DNA of 64,000 nt from Streptococcus timonensis (GTDB lineage Bacteria > Bacillota > Bacilli > Lactobacillales > Streptococcaceae), in NCBI RefSeq assembly GCF_900095845.1, contig NZ_FMIX01000004.1, positions 1,241,824-1,305,823 of the forward strand, in the 5' to 3' direction. Within the stretch, counting starts at the first letter, position 1; every line of letters begins with the position of its first letter. Shown one piece after another: positions 1-8,842 of this stretch. The notes beneath the pieces were generated by a model that did no database searches, was not told where the DNA came from, and saw nothing but the letters and a program-made list of their open reading frames with translations. The position numbers and the translations under genes were made by a program.

Positions 1-2594
1 ACCATCCATTGAGCCAAGCTCAAGTTTGAAACGTGGAAGAGATTATTAAATCCAGGAACCAAAATTGTCACCACAAAGAGGACAAAGGCAACTGGGATAG
101 ACCAGTTAAAGGTCTTGTTTGTAAAGAGTCCCACTTTAAAGATTGATTGGTAAACCGACTTAACGTTAAAGGCATGGAGCAATTGGATCAAACCGAGAGT
201 TGCAAAAGCCATGGTAAGGGCATCCGCATGGATTTCAGTATGACTTTGGTGCTCTGGGAAGAGAAGAGCCCAACCATAAACACCTAAAACTAGCATCGTT
301 TGGAAGATCCCTTGATAAATGATTGCTCCGAAGACACCACCATCAAAGAAGTTAGACTTACGCCCACGAGGTTTGTGAGTCATGACGCCTGGCTCAGCTG
401 GTTCCACACCAAGGGCGATGGCTGGTAGCGTATCTGTTACCAGGTTAATCCATAGCAAATGCACCGGTTGAAGCACATCCCAACCTAACAATGTTGCAAA
501 GAAGATGGTGAAAACTTCAGCCATATTGGCAGACAAGAGGTATTGGATTGATTTTTGGATATTTGAGAAGACCTTACGTCCTTCTTCTACCGCTACGATA
601 ATGGTTGCAAAGTTATCATCAGCAAGGACCATATCAGAAGCTCCTTTAGAAACTTCTGTACCTGTAATCCCCATACCGATACCGATGTCAGCTGTCTTAA
701 GTGAAGGCGCATCGTTGACCCCATCACCCGTCATAGCGACAACCTTACCTTCATTTTGCCAAGCTTTAACGATACGAACCTTGTGTTCAGGAGATACACG
801 CGCGTATACAGAGTATTGCTTGAAGACTTTTTGGAATTCCTCATCAGTGAGTTCATTCAACTCAGCACCCGTGAAGACATGGTTTTCTGTATCATTTGGA
901 TCGATGATACCGAGACGTTTAGCGATAGCTTCCGCTGTATCTTGGTGGTCACCAGTGATCATAATCGGACGGATACCTGCTTCTTTAGCGACACGTACAG
1001 CTTCCGCAGCTTCTGGACGCTCAGGGTCAATCATGCCGACCAAACCAGAGAAAATAAGGTCAGATTCAACAATTTCAGATTCCAAGGTTGGAATTTCGTT
1101 ACTTGTCTTGTAAGCCATCATCAAGACACGAAGGGCTTGTTTAGCCAAGTCTTTGTTGGTTGCAAGGATGGCATTTTTATCTTCTTCTGTGATTGGGCGA
1201 ACTTCCCCATTGACTTCGATACGAGTCACACGCTTGAGCAATTGGTCAGGTGCACCCTTGACAGCGATAAAGTAAGAACCGTCAGATTCCTTATGGATAG
1301 TCGACATAAGCTTACGGTCTGAGTCAAATGGTAATTCAGCAACACGTGGCTCATCCTTCAAGACTTCACGAACATTAAAGTTGTGGTCCAAACCAAACTG
1401 TACAAGAGCAGTTTCAGTTGGGTCACCAATCAATTTGCCAGATGGGTCTACCTTGGTATCGTTGGCAAAATTCATGACACGAAGGGTATTGTTGCTAGCC
1501 GCAATTTCTGTTGCAGAGCTTTGCAATTGACCGTTGGTATAAACCTTTTCAACAGTCATTTGGTTCATAGTCAAGGTACCTGTTTTATCAGATGCAATGA
1601 TTTCTGTTGAACCAAGCGTTTCAACCGCTGGCAATTTACGGACAATCGAATTACGTTTTGCAAGGGTTGTAGTTCCCAAAGATAGAACGATGGTTACAAT
1701 GGCAGGAAGCCCTTCTGGAATAGCCGCTACTGCAAGAGCAACCGCCACCATCAAGCCCTCTAATGGATGTTCTCCACGAACAAAGACACCAACCAAGAAG
1801 GTAATCACTGCAATCACAATAATTAAGTAAGTCAAGGCCTTAGATAATTGTTCCAAGCTTTGCTTCAATGGTGTCTCTGTCTCGTCAGCATTAGCCAACA
1901 TATCTGCAATCTTACCAACTTCTGTGTACATACCAGTGTTTGTCACGACACCAATACCACGACCGTATGTTACGTTTGAGTTTTGGTAACCCATGTTAAC
2001 ACGATCCCCGATACCAGCATCTGCTTCAACAAGTCCTGTCACATCTTTTTCAACTGGCACAGACTCCCCTGTAAGAGCTGCTTCTTCAATTTTAAGGGAA
2101 GCTGCTTCAAACAAACGCATATCTGCTGGAACTACATCTCCTGCTTCAAGCAAGACGATATCTCCAGGTACCAATTCTTTTGAATCAATTTCAATCACAT
2201 GACCATCACGACGAACACGAGCCATCGGGCTAGACATATTTTTCAGAGCTTCAATGGCTGCTTCTGCTTGCCCTTCTTGGTAAACCCCAAAAGCAGCATT
2301 CAAGACTACAACAGCCAAGATGATAATGGCATCCGTTAGACCGTCCATTCCTTCTGTAATCACAGAAAGTGCCGCTGCCGCAAGCAAGATAATAATCATC
2401 AAATCCTTAAATTGATCAAGGAATTTAGCTAGTAGGCCACGTTTCTCGCCCTCTTCCAACTCATTACGACCATAAGTCGCTAAGCGTTCTTGAGCTTGAG
2501 CAGTTGACAAACCTTCGATAGATGTGTCCAAGTTCTTTAGGACTTCTTCTGCAGTTTGTGTGTAAAACAAGTCTTTATTTTGTTCTTTTGACAA
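1..2594 (-). CDS. Cation-transporting P-type ATPase (Ca2+/Mn2+ exporter, PacL/MgtA type), 3' end outside window
   Basis: Membrane P2-type ATPase that exports divalent cations. The reverse-strand translation contains the phosphorylation motif SDKTGTLT, the actuator motif TGESVP and the hinge TGDGVNDAP, with the expected N-terminal cation-ATPase domain and membrane segments. About 864 codons are visible and the C-terminus runs off the window. The start is a TTG at 2592-2594, six bases after a strong AAAGGAGGAG; no ATG fits. The pneumococcal homologue, also beside mntE, is controlled by a Mn2+ riboswitch, and the same leader is present here. Substrate preference (Ca2+ versus Mn2+) cannot be read from the sequence. 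Confidence 0.93.
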   Translation of the reverse strand, partial: MSKEQNKDLFYTQTAEEVLKNLDTSIEGLSTAQAQERLATYGRNELEEGEKRGLLAKFLDQFKDLMIIILLAAAALSVITEGMDGLTDAIIILAVVVLNAAFGVYQEGQAEAAIEALKNMSSPMARVRRDGHVIEIDSKELVPGDIVLLEAGDVVPADMRLFEAASLKIEEAALTGESVPVEKDVTGLVEADAGIGDRVNMGYQNSNVTYGRGIGVVTNTGMYTEVGKIADMLANADETETPLKQSLEQLSKALTYLIIVIAVITFLVGVFVRGEHPLEGLMVAVALAVAAIPEGLPAIVTIVLSLGTTTLAKRNSIVRKLPAVETLGSTEIIASDKTGTLTMNQMTVEKVYTNGQLQSSATEIAASNNTLRVMNFANDTKVDPSGKLIGDPTETALVQFGLDHNFNVREVLKDEPRVAELPFDSDRKLMSTIHKESDGSYFIAVKGAPDQLLKRVTRIEVNGEVRPITEEDKNAILATNKDLAKQALRVLMMAYKTSNEIPTLESEIVESDLIFSGLVGMIDPERPEAAEAVRVAKEAGIRPIMITGDHQDTAEAIAKRLGIIDPNDTENHVFTGAELNELTDEEFQKVFKQYSVYARVSPEHKVRIVKAWQNEGKVVAMTGDGVNDAPSLKTADIGIGMGITGTEVSKGASDMVLADDNFATIIVAVEEGRKVFSNIQKSIQYLLSANMAEVFTIFFATLLGWDVLQPVHLLWINLVTDTLPAIALGVEPAEPGVMTHKPRGRKSNFFDGGVFGAIIYQGIFQTMLVLGVYGWALLFPEHQSHTEIHADALTMAFATLGLIQLLHAFNVKSVYQSIFKVGLFTNKTFNWSIPVAFVLFVVTILVPGFNNLFHVSNLSLAQWM

Positions 2595-2624
2595 AACAGT
2601 CTCCTCCTTTTTGGCCTCTTTTTA

Positions 2625-2661
2625 CAAAAAAAGAGACCTGTTTTTTAAAAAAACAAGTCTC
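2625..2661 (-). terminator. Riboswitch-controlled intrinsic terminator
   Basis: GAGACTTG plus a T-run pairs with an A-run plus CAGGTCTC, followed by seven T. The left arm overlaps the riboswitch 3' strand, so aptamer folding and termination should be mutually exclusive. Confidence 0.85.
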
Positions 2662-2738
2662 GCTGTTTAATATAGTGCCGGAAATAATTCGTAATGACGA
2701 CACTATCGCGGTTTCCCGCCAGCTACTCCCTTGAGTAG
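2655..2738 (-). promoter_or_regulatory. yybP-ykoY family Mn2+ riboswitch in the leader of the P-type ATPase gene
   Basis: On the minus strand the leader carries the family's conserved blocks in order: GGGAGTAGC, a GCGGGAAACCGC hairpin, GTCGTCATTACG, CCGGCAC and AGCGAGACTT. The 3' strand GAGACTTG also forms the left arm of the following terminator. This is the usual arrangement in which Mn2+ binding frees the transcript to read through. Known biology: this class activates Mn2+ efflux genes. Confidence 0.9.
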
Positions 2739-2742
2739 TTCT

Positions 2743-2770
2743 ATTATATCAGAATTTCAAAAGTTTTCAA
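2743..2770 (-). promoter_or_regulatory. Sigma-A promoter of the riboswitch and ATPase transcript
   Basis: TTGAAA (2770-2765), 16 bp spacer, then TATAAT (2748-2743) with an extended TGA. Transcription would begin at the first riboswitch bases. Confidence 0.75.
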
Positions 2771-2802
2771 GGGGTGGGGTCTATCTAACTTACTCCCTCC
2801 AT

Positions 2803-2831
2803 TTGAATTTTCCATGGAAAACCAGTATAAT
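2803..2831 (+). promoter_or_regulatory. Promoter of mntE
   Basis: TTGAAT, 17 bp, TATAAT, followed by RBS GGGGAG before the mntE ATG. The leader is only about 25 bases, so mntE, unlike the divergent ATPase gene, has no room for its own riboswitch. Confidence 0.7.
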
Positions 2832-2864
2832 GAAAGAATACTAAAATGCTAGAAGGGGAGTTAG

Positions 2865-4055
2865 ATGAATCAATCGGTTTCAAACTTAAAATTGGCTGAG
2901 CGTGGTGCAATTATCAGCATTTTGACCTATCTATTCTTATCTGCAGCTAAGCTAGCAACCGGACACTTGCTCCATTCATCCAGTTTGGTGGCAGATGGTT
3001 TTAACAACGTTTCAGATATTGTTGGAAATGTAGCCCTTCTCATCGGGATTCGTTTGGCTCGCCAACCGGCAGATAGAGATCATCGCTTCGGCCACTGGAA
3101 AATAGAGGATTTGGCAAGTCTCATCACTTCCATCATCATGTTTTACGTTGGCTTTGATGTTCTACGTGATACCATCCAAAAAATACTCAGCCGAGAACAA
3201 ACGGTCATTGACCCACTTGGTGCGACTCTGGGAGTGATCTCTGCTATCATCATGTTTGCCGTTTATCTCTACAATACCCATCTGAGTAAGCAAGCTAAAT
3301 CAAAGGCCCTCAAGGCTGCAGCTAAGGATAATTTATCAGATGCCGTGACATCTCTTGGAACTTCTATTGCTATCCTGGCTAGTAGCTTCAACTATCCAAT
3401 CGTGGATAAGTTGGTCGCGATTATCATTACCTTCTTTATCCTCAAAACAGCCTATGATATTTTTATTGAGTCATCCTTCAGTCTTTCCGACGGTTTTGAT
3501 GAACACTTGCTAGAAGATTATCAAAAAGCTATCATGGAGATTCCTAAGATTAGCAAGGTCAAATCTCAAAGGGGTCGTACCTACGGAAGCAATATTTATC
3601 TGGACATTACTCTGGAAATGAACCCAGATCTGTCTGTTTTTGAAAGTCACGAAATTGCGGACCAGGTTGAATCCATGTTATCAGAACGCTTTGGTGTCTT
3701 TGATACAGATATTCATATCGAACCAGCACCAATCCCTGAGGATGAAATCCTAGATAATGTCTATAAAAAATTGCTCATGAGAGAGCAACTGATTGACCAA
3801 GGAAATCAACTGGAAGAGTTACTTGCAGAAGACTTCATTTATATCCGCCAGGACGGACATGAACTGGACAAGGATGCCTATAAGGCTGAAAAAGAACTAA
3901 CCTCTGCCATTAAAGAGCTTCATTTAACCTCTATCAGTCAGAAAACAAAACTCATCCGCTACCAAGTCGGTGATACCATTCATACCAGCATATGGCGTCG
4001 CCACGAAACTTGGCAAAATATTTTCCATCAGGAAACGAAAATAGAAAAAGACTAA
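2865..4055 (+). CDS. mntE: Manganese efflux transporter MntE (cation diffusion facilitator)
   Basis: Proton-coupled CDF exporter that lowers cytosolic Mn2+. The 396-residue protein matches the length and sequence I remember for pneumococcal MntE. Metal-site motifs are ADGFNNVSD in TM2 and DNLSDAVTS in TM5. The first ~200 residues hold six membrane segments, followed by the cytoplasmic CDF domain (RGRTYGSNIYLDI) and an acidic C-terminal tail. The start is the ATG after AGAAGGGGAG. It is divergent from the riboswitch-controlled ATPase gene, making a Mn/Ca homeostasis pair. The neighbour and the resemblance favour Mn2+, but specificity is inferred. Confidence 0.92.
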   Translation: MNQSVSNLKLAERGAIISILTYLFLSAAKLATGHLLHSSSLVADGFNNVSDIVGNVALLIGIRLARQPADRDHRFGHWKIEDLASLITSIIMFYVGFDVLRDTIQKILSREQTVIDPLGATLGVISAIIMFAVYLYNTHLSKQAKSKALKAAAKDNLSDAVTSLGTSIAILASSFNYPIVDKLVAIIITFFILKTAYDIFIESSFSLSDGFDEHLLEDYQKAIMEIPKISKVKSQRGRTYGSNIYLDITLEMNPDLSVFESHEIADQVESMLSERFGVFDTDIHIEPAPIPEDEILDNVYKKLLMREQLIDQGNQLEELLAEDFIYIRQDGHELDKDAYKAEKELTSAIKELHLTSISQKTKLIRYQVGDTIHTSIWRRHETWQNIFHQETKIEKD

Positions 4056-4060
4056 AACAG

Positions 4061-4092
4061 AACTCCCAACTTTCTCAGTTGGGAGTTTTTAT
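4061..4092 (+). terminator. Intrinsic terminator after mntE
   Basis: AACTCCCAAC, loop TTTCTCA, GTTGGGAGTT, then a T-run. It separates mntE from the convergent scrK. Confidence 0.9.
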
Positions 4093-4098
4093 ATATTC

Positions 4099-4986
4099 TT
4101 ATTTTGCAACGCTCTTAGCAAGTACGAAGTTCCCAAGTGTAGCTGAACCATTACCTGCAACAGCTGGGGTCACGATATAGTCGCGCACATCTGGAACTGG
4201 TAGGTAGCCATTAAGTAGGACTGTGAATTTCTCACGGACACGATCAAGCATGTGTTGTTGAGCCATAACCCCACCACCAAAGACGATGACATCTGGACGG
4301 AAAGTTACGGTTGCATTAACTGCAGCTTGAGCGATATAGTAGGCTTGAACATCCCAGACAGAGTTGTTCAGTTCAATGTTTTCCCCACGAACACCTGTAC
4401 GAGCTTCCAAACTTGGACCAGCTGCATAACCTTCCAAACATCCATTATGGAAAGGACAAACACCTTTAAATTCTTTCTCAATATCCATTGGGTGTCTAGC
4501 CACATAATAATGACCCATCTCAGGGTGACCAACACCGCCAATAAACTCGCCACGTTGGATAACACCTGCACCGATACCTGTACCGATTGTGTAATAAACC
4601 AAGTTTTCGATACGACCGCCGGCATTATTACGAGCAACCACTTCACCGTATGCAGAACTGTTTACGTCTGTCGTGAAATACATAGGCACGTTTAGAGCGC
4701 GACGAAGGGCACCAAGTAAGTCTACATTTGCCCAGTTAGGTTTTGGAGTTGTTGTGATAAATCCGTAAGTTTTTGAATTTTTATCGATATCGATTGGACC
4801 AAATGAACCAATGGCAAGTCCTGCAAGATTATCAAATTTTGAGAAGAACTCGATGGTTTTATCGATTGTTTCAATAGGTGTTGTTGTAGGAAATTGTACC
4901 TTTTCTACAACATTATAGTTTTCATCTCCGACAGCACAGACAAATTTTGTACCGCCTGCTTCCAAACTTCCGTATAGTTTTGTCAT
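4099..4986 (-). CDS. scrK: Fructokinase (ROK family)
   Basis: Phosphorylates the fructose released when ScrB cleaves sucrose-6-phosphate. It is a 295-residue ROK kinase with the N-terminal nucleotide motif EAGGTKFVCAVG, the glycine-rich segment YTIGTGIGAG and a zinc-type cluster (CPFHNGC followed by EGYAAG). I chose the ATG at 4984-4986, preceded by AAGAGG, over an in-frame extension to 5079: family members begin MTKLYGSLEAGG, and the extension reads through the promoter. An extended -10 (TGCTATAAT, about 5016-5024) suggests its own promoter downstream of the scrA terminator. Confidence 0.93.
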   Translation of the reverse strand: MTKLYGSLEAGGTKFVCAVGDENYNVVEKVQFPTTTPIETIDKTIEFFSKFDNLAGLAIGSFGPIDIDKNSKTYGFITTTPKPNWANVDLLGALRRALNVPMYFTTDVNSSAYGEVVARNNAGGRIENLVYYTIGTGIGAGVIQRGEFIGGVGHPEMGHYYVARHPMDIEKEFKGVCPFHNGCLEGYAAGPSLEARTGVRGENIELNNSVWDVQAYYIAQAAVNATVTFRPDVIVFGGGVMAQQHMLDRVREKFTVLLNGYLPVPDVRDYIVTPAVAGNGSATLGNFVLAKSVAK

Positions 4987-5083
4987 GATAAACCTCTTGT
5001 ATTTATTTTCTCTATTATAGCATATTCCCATAAGGAAAATTACTCTATATTTTAGTTTTTTCTCTGTAAATTTAATCATTCAA

Positions 5084-5120
5084 GCAAAAACGAACAAACA
5101 TGACATTTGTTCGTTTTTTT
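5084..5120 (-). terminator. Intrinsic terminator between scrA and scrK
   Basis: AACGAACAAA, seven-base loop, TTTGTTCGTT followed by a T-rich stretch on the minus strand. The plus strand also has a T-run, so it may work both ways. Confidence 0.85.
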
Positions 5121-5126
5121 GATTTA

Positions 5127-7022
5127 TTAAGCTTTAACTTCGATAACTACATCACCCTTAGCAACAGATCCAGAAGCAACTGGATTTACTGAAGCAAAGT
5201 CTGCAGTGTTTGTTACGATAACCATAGTTGTGTTATCAAGACCTGCAGCAGCAATCTTAGCTGAGTCAAATGTTCCAAGAACATCTCCAGCTTTAACCTT
5301 ATCACCTTGATTAACTTTTTGGTTGAAACCTTCACCGTTCATTGACACAGTGTCGATACCAACGTGGATCAAGATTTCTGCACCGTTAGCAGTTCTCAAT
5401 CCATAAGCATGGCCAGTCGGGAAGACGATTGTCACTTCAGCATCAGCTGGTGCATAAACAACATCTTGGCTAGGTTTCACAGCAATACCTTGTCCCATAG
5501 CTCCGCTTGAGAAGACTGGGTCATTCACATTTGAAAGAGCAACAACATCACCAACGATTGGAGTTTGGATAACACCTTCGCTAAGTGAAACAAGATTACC
5601 AGTTACTGCTTCTTCTGTTAATCGGTCAGTTTCAGCTTCAGAAATTGCTCCTGCAACCTCTTCTACTTCATCTTCGTAACCAAACATGTAAGTAAGAGCA
5701 AAACCAAGTGAAAATGATACAGCTACCATAAGAAGGTATTGTAGAAGTTGTCCATTACCAATGTAAAGCATTGTACCTGGGATAATTGTGATACCATTAC
5801 CAGTACCAGCAAGTCCTAGGATTGAAGCAAGTCCACCACCGACTGCACCAGCAATCAATGAAAGGAAGAATGGTTTACGGTAACGCAAGTTAACCCCGAA
5901 GATAGCTGGCTCAGTAATACCAAGAAAGGCAGATAGAGCAGCTGGGAAAGCAAGAGTTTTAAGTTTAGGATTTTTAGTTTTCACACCAACGGCTACTGTC
6001 GCGGCACCTTGAGCAGTCATAGCTGCAGTAATGATAGCGTTGAATGGGTTAGCATGATCAGCAGCAAGCAATTGAACTTCAAGCAAGTTGAAGATGTGGT
6101 GAACACCTGATACGACGATCAATTGGTGAACTCCACCGATTAAGAAACCACCAAGACCGAACGGCAAGTTAAGGAGTGCTTTTGTTCCAAGAAGGATGTA
6201 GTTTTCAACAACGTGGAAGACTGGTCCGATGATAAACAAACCAAGAATTGACATTACCAAAAGTGTTACGAATGGTGTTACCAAGAGGTCAAGAACGTCT
6301 GGAACAACCTTACGAACAGCTTTTTCAAATTTAGCTCCGACAACCCCGATGATGAAGGCTGGAAGAACGGAACCTTGCAAACCTACAACTGGGATAAATC
6401 CGAAGAACTGCATTGCAGTTACTTCACCACCAGATGCAACAGCCCAGGCATTTGGAAGTGAGCCAGATACGAGCATCATACCAAGAACGATACCAACGGC
6501 TGGATTACCACCGAATACGCGGAATGTTGACCAAACAACTAATCCTGGCAAGATAATGAAGGCTGTATCAGTCAAGATTTGAGTGTAAGTTGTCACATCT
6601 TCTGGAAGTGTCATCCCAAGAGCAGTCAAGAGACCACGAACACCCATGAAGAGACCAGTTGCTACGATAACTGGAATGATTGGTACGAATACGTCACCGA
6701 AAGTACGGATAGCACGTTGGAACCAATTCCCTTGTTTAGCAGCTTCTGCTTTCATATCTTCTTTAGAAGATGTTGGCAAACCAAGAGCTACGACCTCATC
6801 GTACATCTTGTTTACTGTACCTGTACCAAAGATGATTTGGTACTGACCAGAGTTAAAGAAAGCACCTTGAACTTTTTCCAAGTTCTCGATAGCATCCTTA
6901 TTGATTTTCGCTTCATCTTTTACCATAACACGGAGGCGAGTCGCACAGTGAGCTACACTGTTGACGTTCTCACGTCCACCCAAGGCTTCGATGACTTTTT
7001 TTGCAATTTCTGTATTGGTCAT
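5127..7022 (-). CDS. scrA: Sucrose-specific PTS enzyme IIBCA
   Basis: Imports sucrose as sucrose-6-phosphate. The protein has 631 residues in order IIB (Cys26 in VAHCATRLR), membrane IIC (about 105-455, with FGGNPAVGIVLG and GGVHQLIVVSGVHH) and a C-terminal Crr-type IIA (His about 553 in ILIHVGIDT). I start at ATG 7020-7022; the TTG two codons upstream sits too close to the AAGGAG. It is divergent from scrB and shares its operator logic, with its own terminator downstream. The fused IIA should make import independent of a separate glucose IIA protein. Confidence 0.95.
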   Translation of the reverse strand: MTNTEIAKKVIEALGGRENVNSVAHCATRLRVMVKDEAKINKDAIENLEKVQGAFFNSGQYQIIFGTGTVNKMYDEVVALGLPTSSKEDMKAEAAKQGNWFQRAIRTFGDVFVPIIPVIVATGLFMGVRGLLTALGMTLPEDVTTYTQILTDTAFIILPGLVVWSTFRVFGGNPAVGIVLGMMLVSGSLPNAWAVASGGEVTAMQFFGFIPVVGLQGSVLPAFIIGVVGAKFEKAVRKVVPDVLDLLVTPFVTLLVMSILGLFIIGPVFHVVENYILLGTKALLNLPFGLGGFLIGGVHQLIVVSGVHHIFNLLEVQLLAADHANPFNAIITAAMTAQGAATVAVGVKTKNPKLKTLAFPAALSAFLGITEPAIFGVNLRYRKPFFLSLIAGAVGGGLASILGLAGTGNGITIIPGTMLYIGNGQLLQYLLMVAVSFSLGFALTYMFGYEDEVEEVAGAISEAETDRLTEEAVTGNLVSLSEGVIQTPIVGDVVALSNVNDPVFSSGAMGQGIAVKPSQDVVYAPADAEVTIVFPTGHAYGLRTANGAEILIHVGIDTVSMNGEGFNQKVNQGDKVKAGDVLGTFDSAKIAAAGLDNTTMVIVTNTADFASVNPVASGSVAKGDVVIEVKA

Positions 7023-7057
7023 TTGCAAAAATCTCCTTATAAAAATTTGTTCTTGTC

Positions 7058-7071
7058 TGAAAGCGATTTTA
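7058..7071 (+). promoter_or_regulatory. Probable CcpA cre site in the scrA leader
   Basis: TGAAAGCGATTTTA matches the cre consensus TGWAANCGNTNWCA at all but one position. It lies downstream of the scrA -10, where CcpA binding would repress. Confidence 0.6.
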
Positions 7072-7088
7072 CTCGCCCTACGAGTATT

Positions 7089-7116
7089 ATTTTATCATCT
7101 TTTAAAAATATGTCAA
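7089..7116 (-). promoter_or_regulatory. scrA promoter
   Basis: TTGACA (7116-7111), 16 bp, TAAAAT (7094-7089) on the minus strand. The -35 forms one half of the operator at 7111-7126. Confidence 0.75.
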
Positions 7117-7126
7117 GCGTTTTGCA
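7111..7126. promoter_or_regulatory. Predicted ScrR operator over the scrA -35
   Basis: TGTCAAGCGTTTTGCA is a LacI-type imperfect palindrome around a central CG. It shares the half-site TGTCAA and the CG centre with 7283-7298. Confidence 0.7.
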
Positions 7127-7282
7127 GAAAAAAATTTTTGATTGTTAAAGTTTTTGATAGCTTTTGCTACTTTCTTAATAAAACTCTCTCAAAATTGCCC
7201 GATTCTACGTGTTTTTATGTGTATTTTTTTCAAAAACTTTCATATTTTCATTAATTTTCATAAAAATAGGTTTCTAATTATC

Positions 7283-7298
7283 TGTCAATCGTTTGACA
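7283..7298. promoter_or_regulatory. Predicted ScrR operator over the scrB -35
   Basis: TGTCAATCGTTTGACA is a nearly perfect palindrome (TGTCAA, NCGN, TTGACA). Its right half is the -35 of scrB, followed 18 bp later by TATAAA. Together with 7111-7126 it brackets the divergent promoters. Confidence 0.75.
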
Positions 7299-7339
7299 TT
7301 TTTTGCTTAAATTTGATATAAAAGACTTGCTTTTTTATG

Positions 7340-7353
7340 AGGAAACGTTTACT
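7340..7353 (+). promoter_or_regulatory. LacI/CcpA-type site in the scrB leader
   Basis: The core GGAAACGTTTAC is centred on CG and lies just downstream of the scrB -10. It could be cre (three mismatches) or a third ScrR site. Confidence 0.5.
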
Positions 7354-7387
7354 ATTAAGATAGTAGAAATTTTGGAAGGAAGATAAC

Positions 7388-8842
7388 ATGAAATGGACAA
7401 CTGAACGTCGCTACAGACGTTATGAAGATTGGACTCAAGAAGAAATCAAACAAATTAAAGAAAATATGGCTCAGTCTCCATGGCATACAAGCTATCACAT
7501 CGAACCCAAGCAAGGTCTTTTAAATGATCCAAATGGTTTTTCATATTTCGATGGTAAGTGGGTTGTCTTTTACCAAAACTTCCCCTTTGGTGCAGCTCAT
7601 GGTTTAAAATCTTGGGTACAACTTGAAAGTGATGATTTAGTTCATTTTTCAGAAACTGGTGTTAAGGTTCTACCTGATACTCCTTTAGATAGCCACGGTG
7701 CTTACTCAGGATCTGCTATGCAGTTTGGCGACCAATTGTTCCTATTCTATACAGGAAATGTTCGTGATGAGAATTGGATTCGCCATCCTTACCAGATTGG
7801 TGCCTTAGTGGACAAGGATGGAAAGATTGATAAGATTGATAAGATCTTGATTGATCAGCCCGCTGATGCTACTGACCACTTCCGCGATCCACAAATTTTT
7901 AACTTTAAAGGACAATACTACGCTATCGTCGGTGGTCAGGACTTGGACAAAAAAGGTTTTGTCCGTCTCTATAAGGCTATCGATAATGATTATACAAACT
8001 GGCAAGAAGTTGGTGATTTGGACTTTAACAATGACCGCACTGCCTATATGATGGAGTGCCCAAACCTAGTCTTTATCAAGGAACAGCCCGTTCTTCTCTA
8101 CTGTCCACAAGGTTTGGATAAAAAGGTCCTTGACTATGATAATATCTATCCAAATATGTACAAAATAGGAGCTTCCTTTGACCCCGAAAATGCTCGTATG
8201 GTAGATGTGTCTGAACTTCACAATCTTGATTATGGATTTGAAGCCTATGCTACTCAAGCCTTCAATGCCCCTGATGGACGTGCCCTAGCAGTCAGCTGGC
8301 TTGGGTTACCAGATGTTTCTTATCCATCTGACCGTTTCGATCATCAAGGAACCTTCTCATTAGTCAAGGAACTTACAATCAAGGATGGCAAACTCTATCA
8401 GTACCCTGTAGCAGCTATCCAGAATCTCCGAGCTTCAAAAGAGGAATTTTCAAATCGTTCTGAAACCAAAAATACCTACGAACTTGAGCTTAACTTAGAA
8501 GACGATAGTCAAAGTGAAATCTTCCTTTTTGCTGATAAAGATGGCAAGGGGCTATCTATCAATTTTGACCTTGTCAATGGCCAAATAACCGTTGATCGTA
8601 GTCAAGCAGGTGAGCAATATGCTCAAGAATTTGGAACTACTCGCTCTTGCTCAGTTACTAATCAAGCAACTACTGTCAATATCTTCATTGACAATTCAGT
8701 CTTTGAAATTTTCATCAATAAAGGAGAAAAAGTATTTTCTGGTCGCGTATTCCCAGATAAGGATCAAAATGGAATCCTTATCAAATATGGAAACCCAACT
8801 GGAACATACTACGAATTAGAATATGGTCGCAAAACTAACTGA
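7388..8842 (+). CDS. scrB: Sucrose-6-phosphate hydrolase (GH32)
   Basis: Cleaves sucrose-6-phosphate to glucose-6-phosphate and fructose in the cytoplasm. At 484 residues it is full length. It has the GH32 nucleophile motif NDPNG (Asp47), the stabiliser motif FRDPQIF and the acid/base motif MMECPNL; the C-terminal third is the beta-sandwich. There is no signal peptide, as expected for a phosphorylated intracellular substrate. The ATG follows GGAAGGAAG. The last codons overlap scrR by 20 bases, so the two genes are probably translationally coupled. Confidence 0.95.
   Translation: MKWTTERRYRRYEDWTQEEIKQIKENMAQSPWHTSYHIEPKQGLLNDPNGFSYFDGKWVVFYQNFPFGAAHGLKSWVQLESDDLVHFSETGVKVLPDTPLDSHGAYSGSAMQFGDQLFLFYTGNVRDENWIRHPYQIGALVDKDGKIDKIDKILIDQPADATDHFRDPQIFNFKGQYYAIVGGQDLDKKGFVRLYKAIDNDYTNWQEVGDLDFNNDRTAYMMECPNLVFIKEQPVLLYCPQGLDKKVLDYDNIYPNMYKIGASFDPENARMVDVSELHNLDYGFEAYATQAFNAPDGRALAVSWLGLPDVSYPSDRFDHQGTFSLVKELTIKDGKLYQYPVAAIQNLRASKEEFSNRSETKNTYELELNLEDDSQSEIFLFADKDGKGLSINFDLVNGQITVDRSQAGEQYAQEFGTTRSCSVTNQATTVNIFIDNSVFEIFINKGEKVFSGRVFPDKDQNGILIKYGNPTGTYYELEYGRKTN

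Noticed and set aside
505..2202. Several open frames of 60-200 codons on the plus strand
   Set aside because: All are antisense to the P-type ATPase gene, with no RBS and low-complexity or unfamiliar translations.
4987..5079. 31-residue N-terminal extension of ScrK
   Set aside because: It crosses the promoter and RBS; ROK fructokinases start at the downstream ATG.
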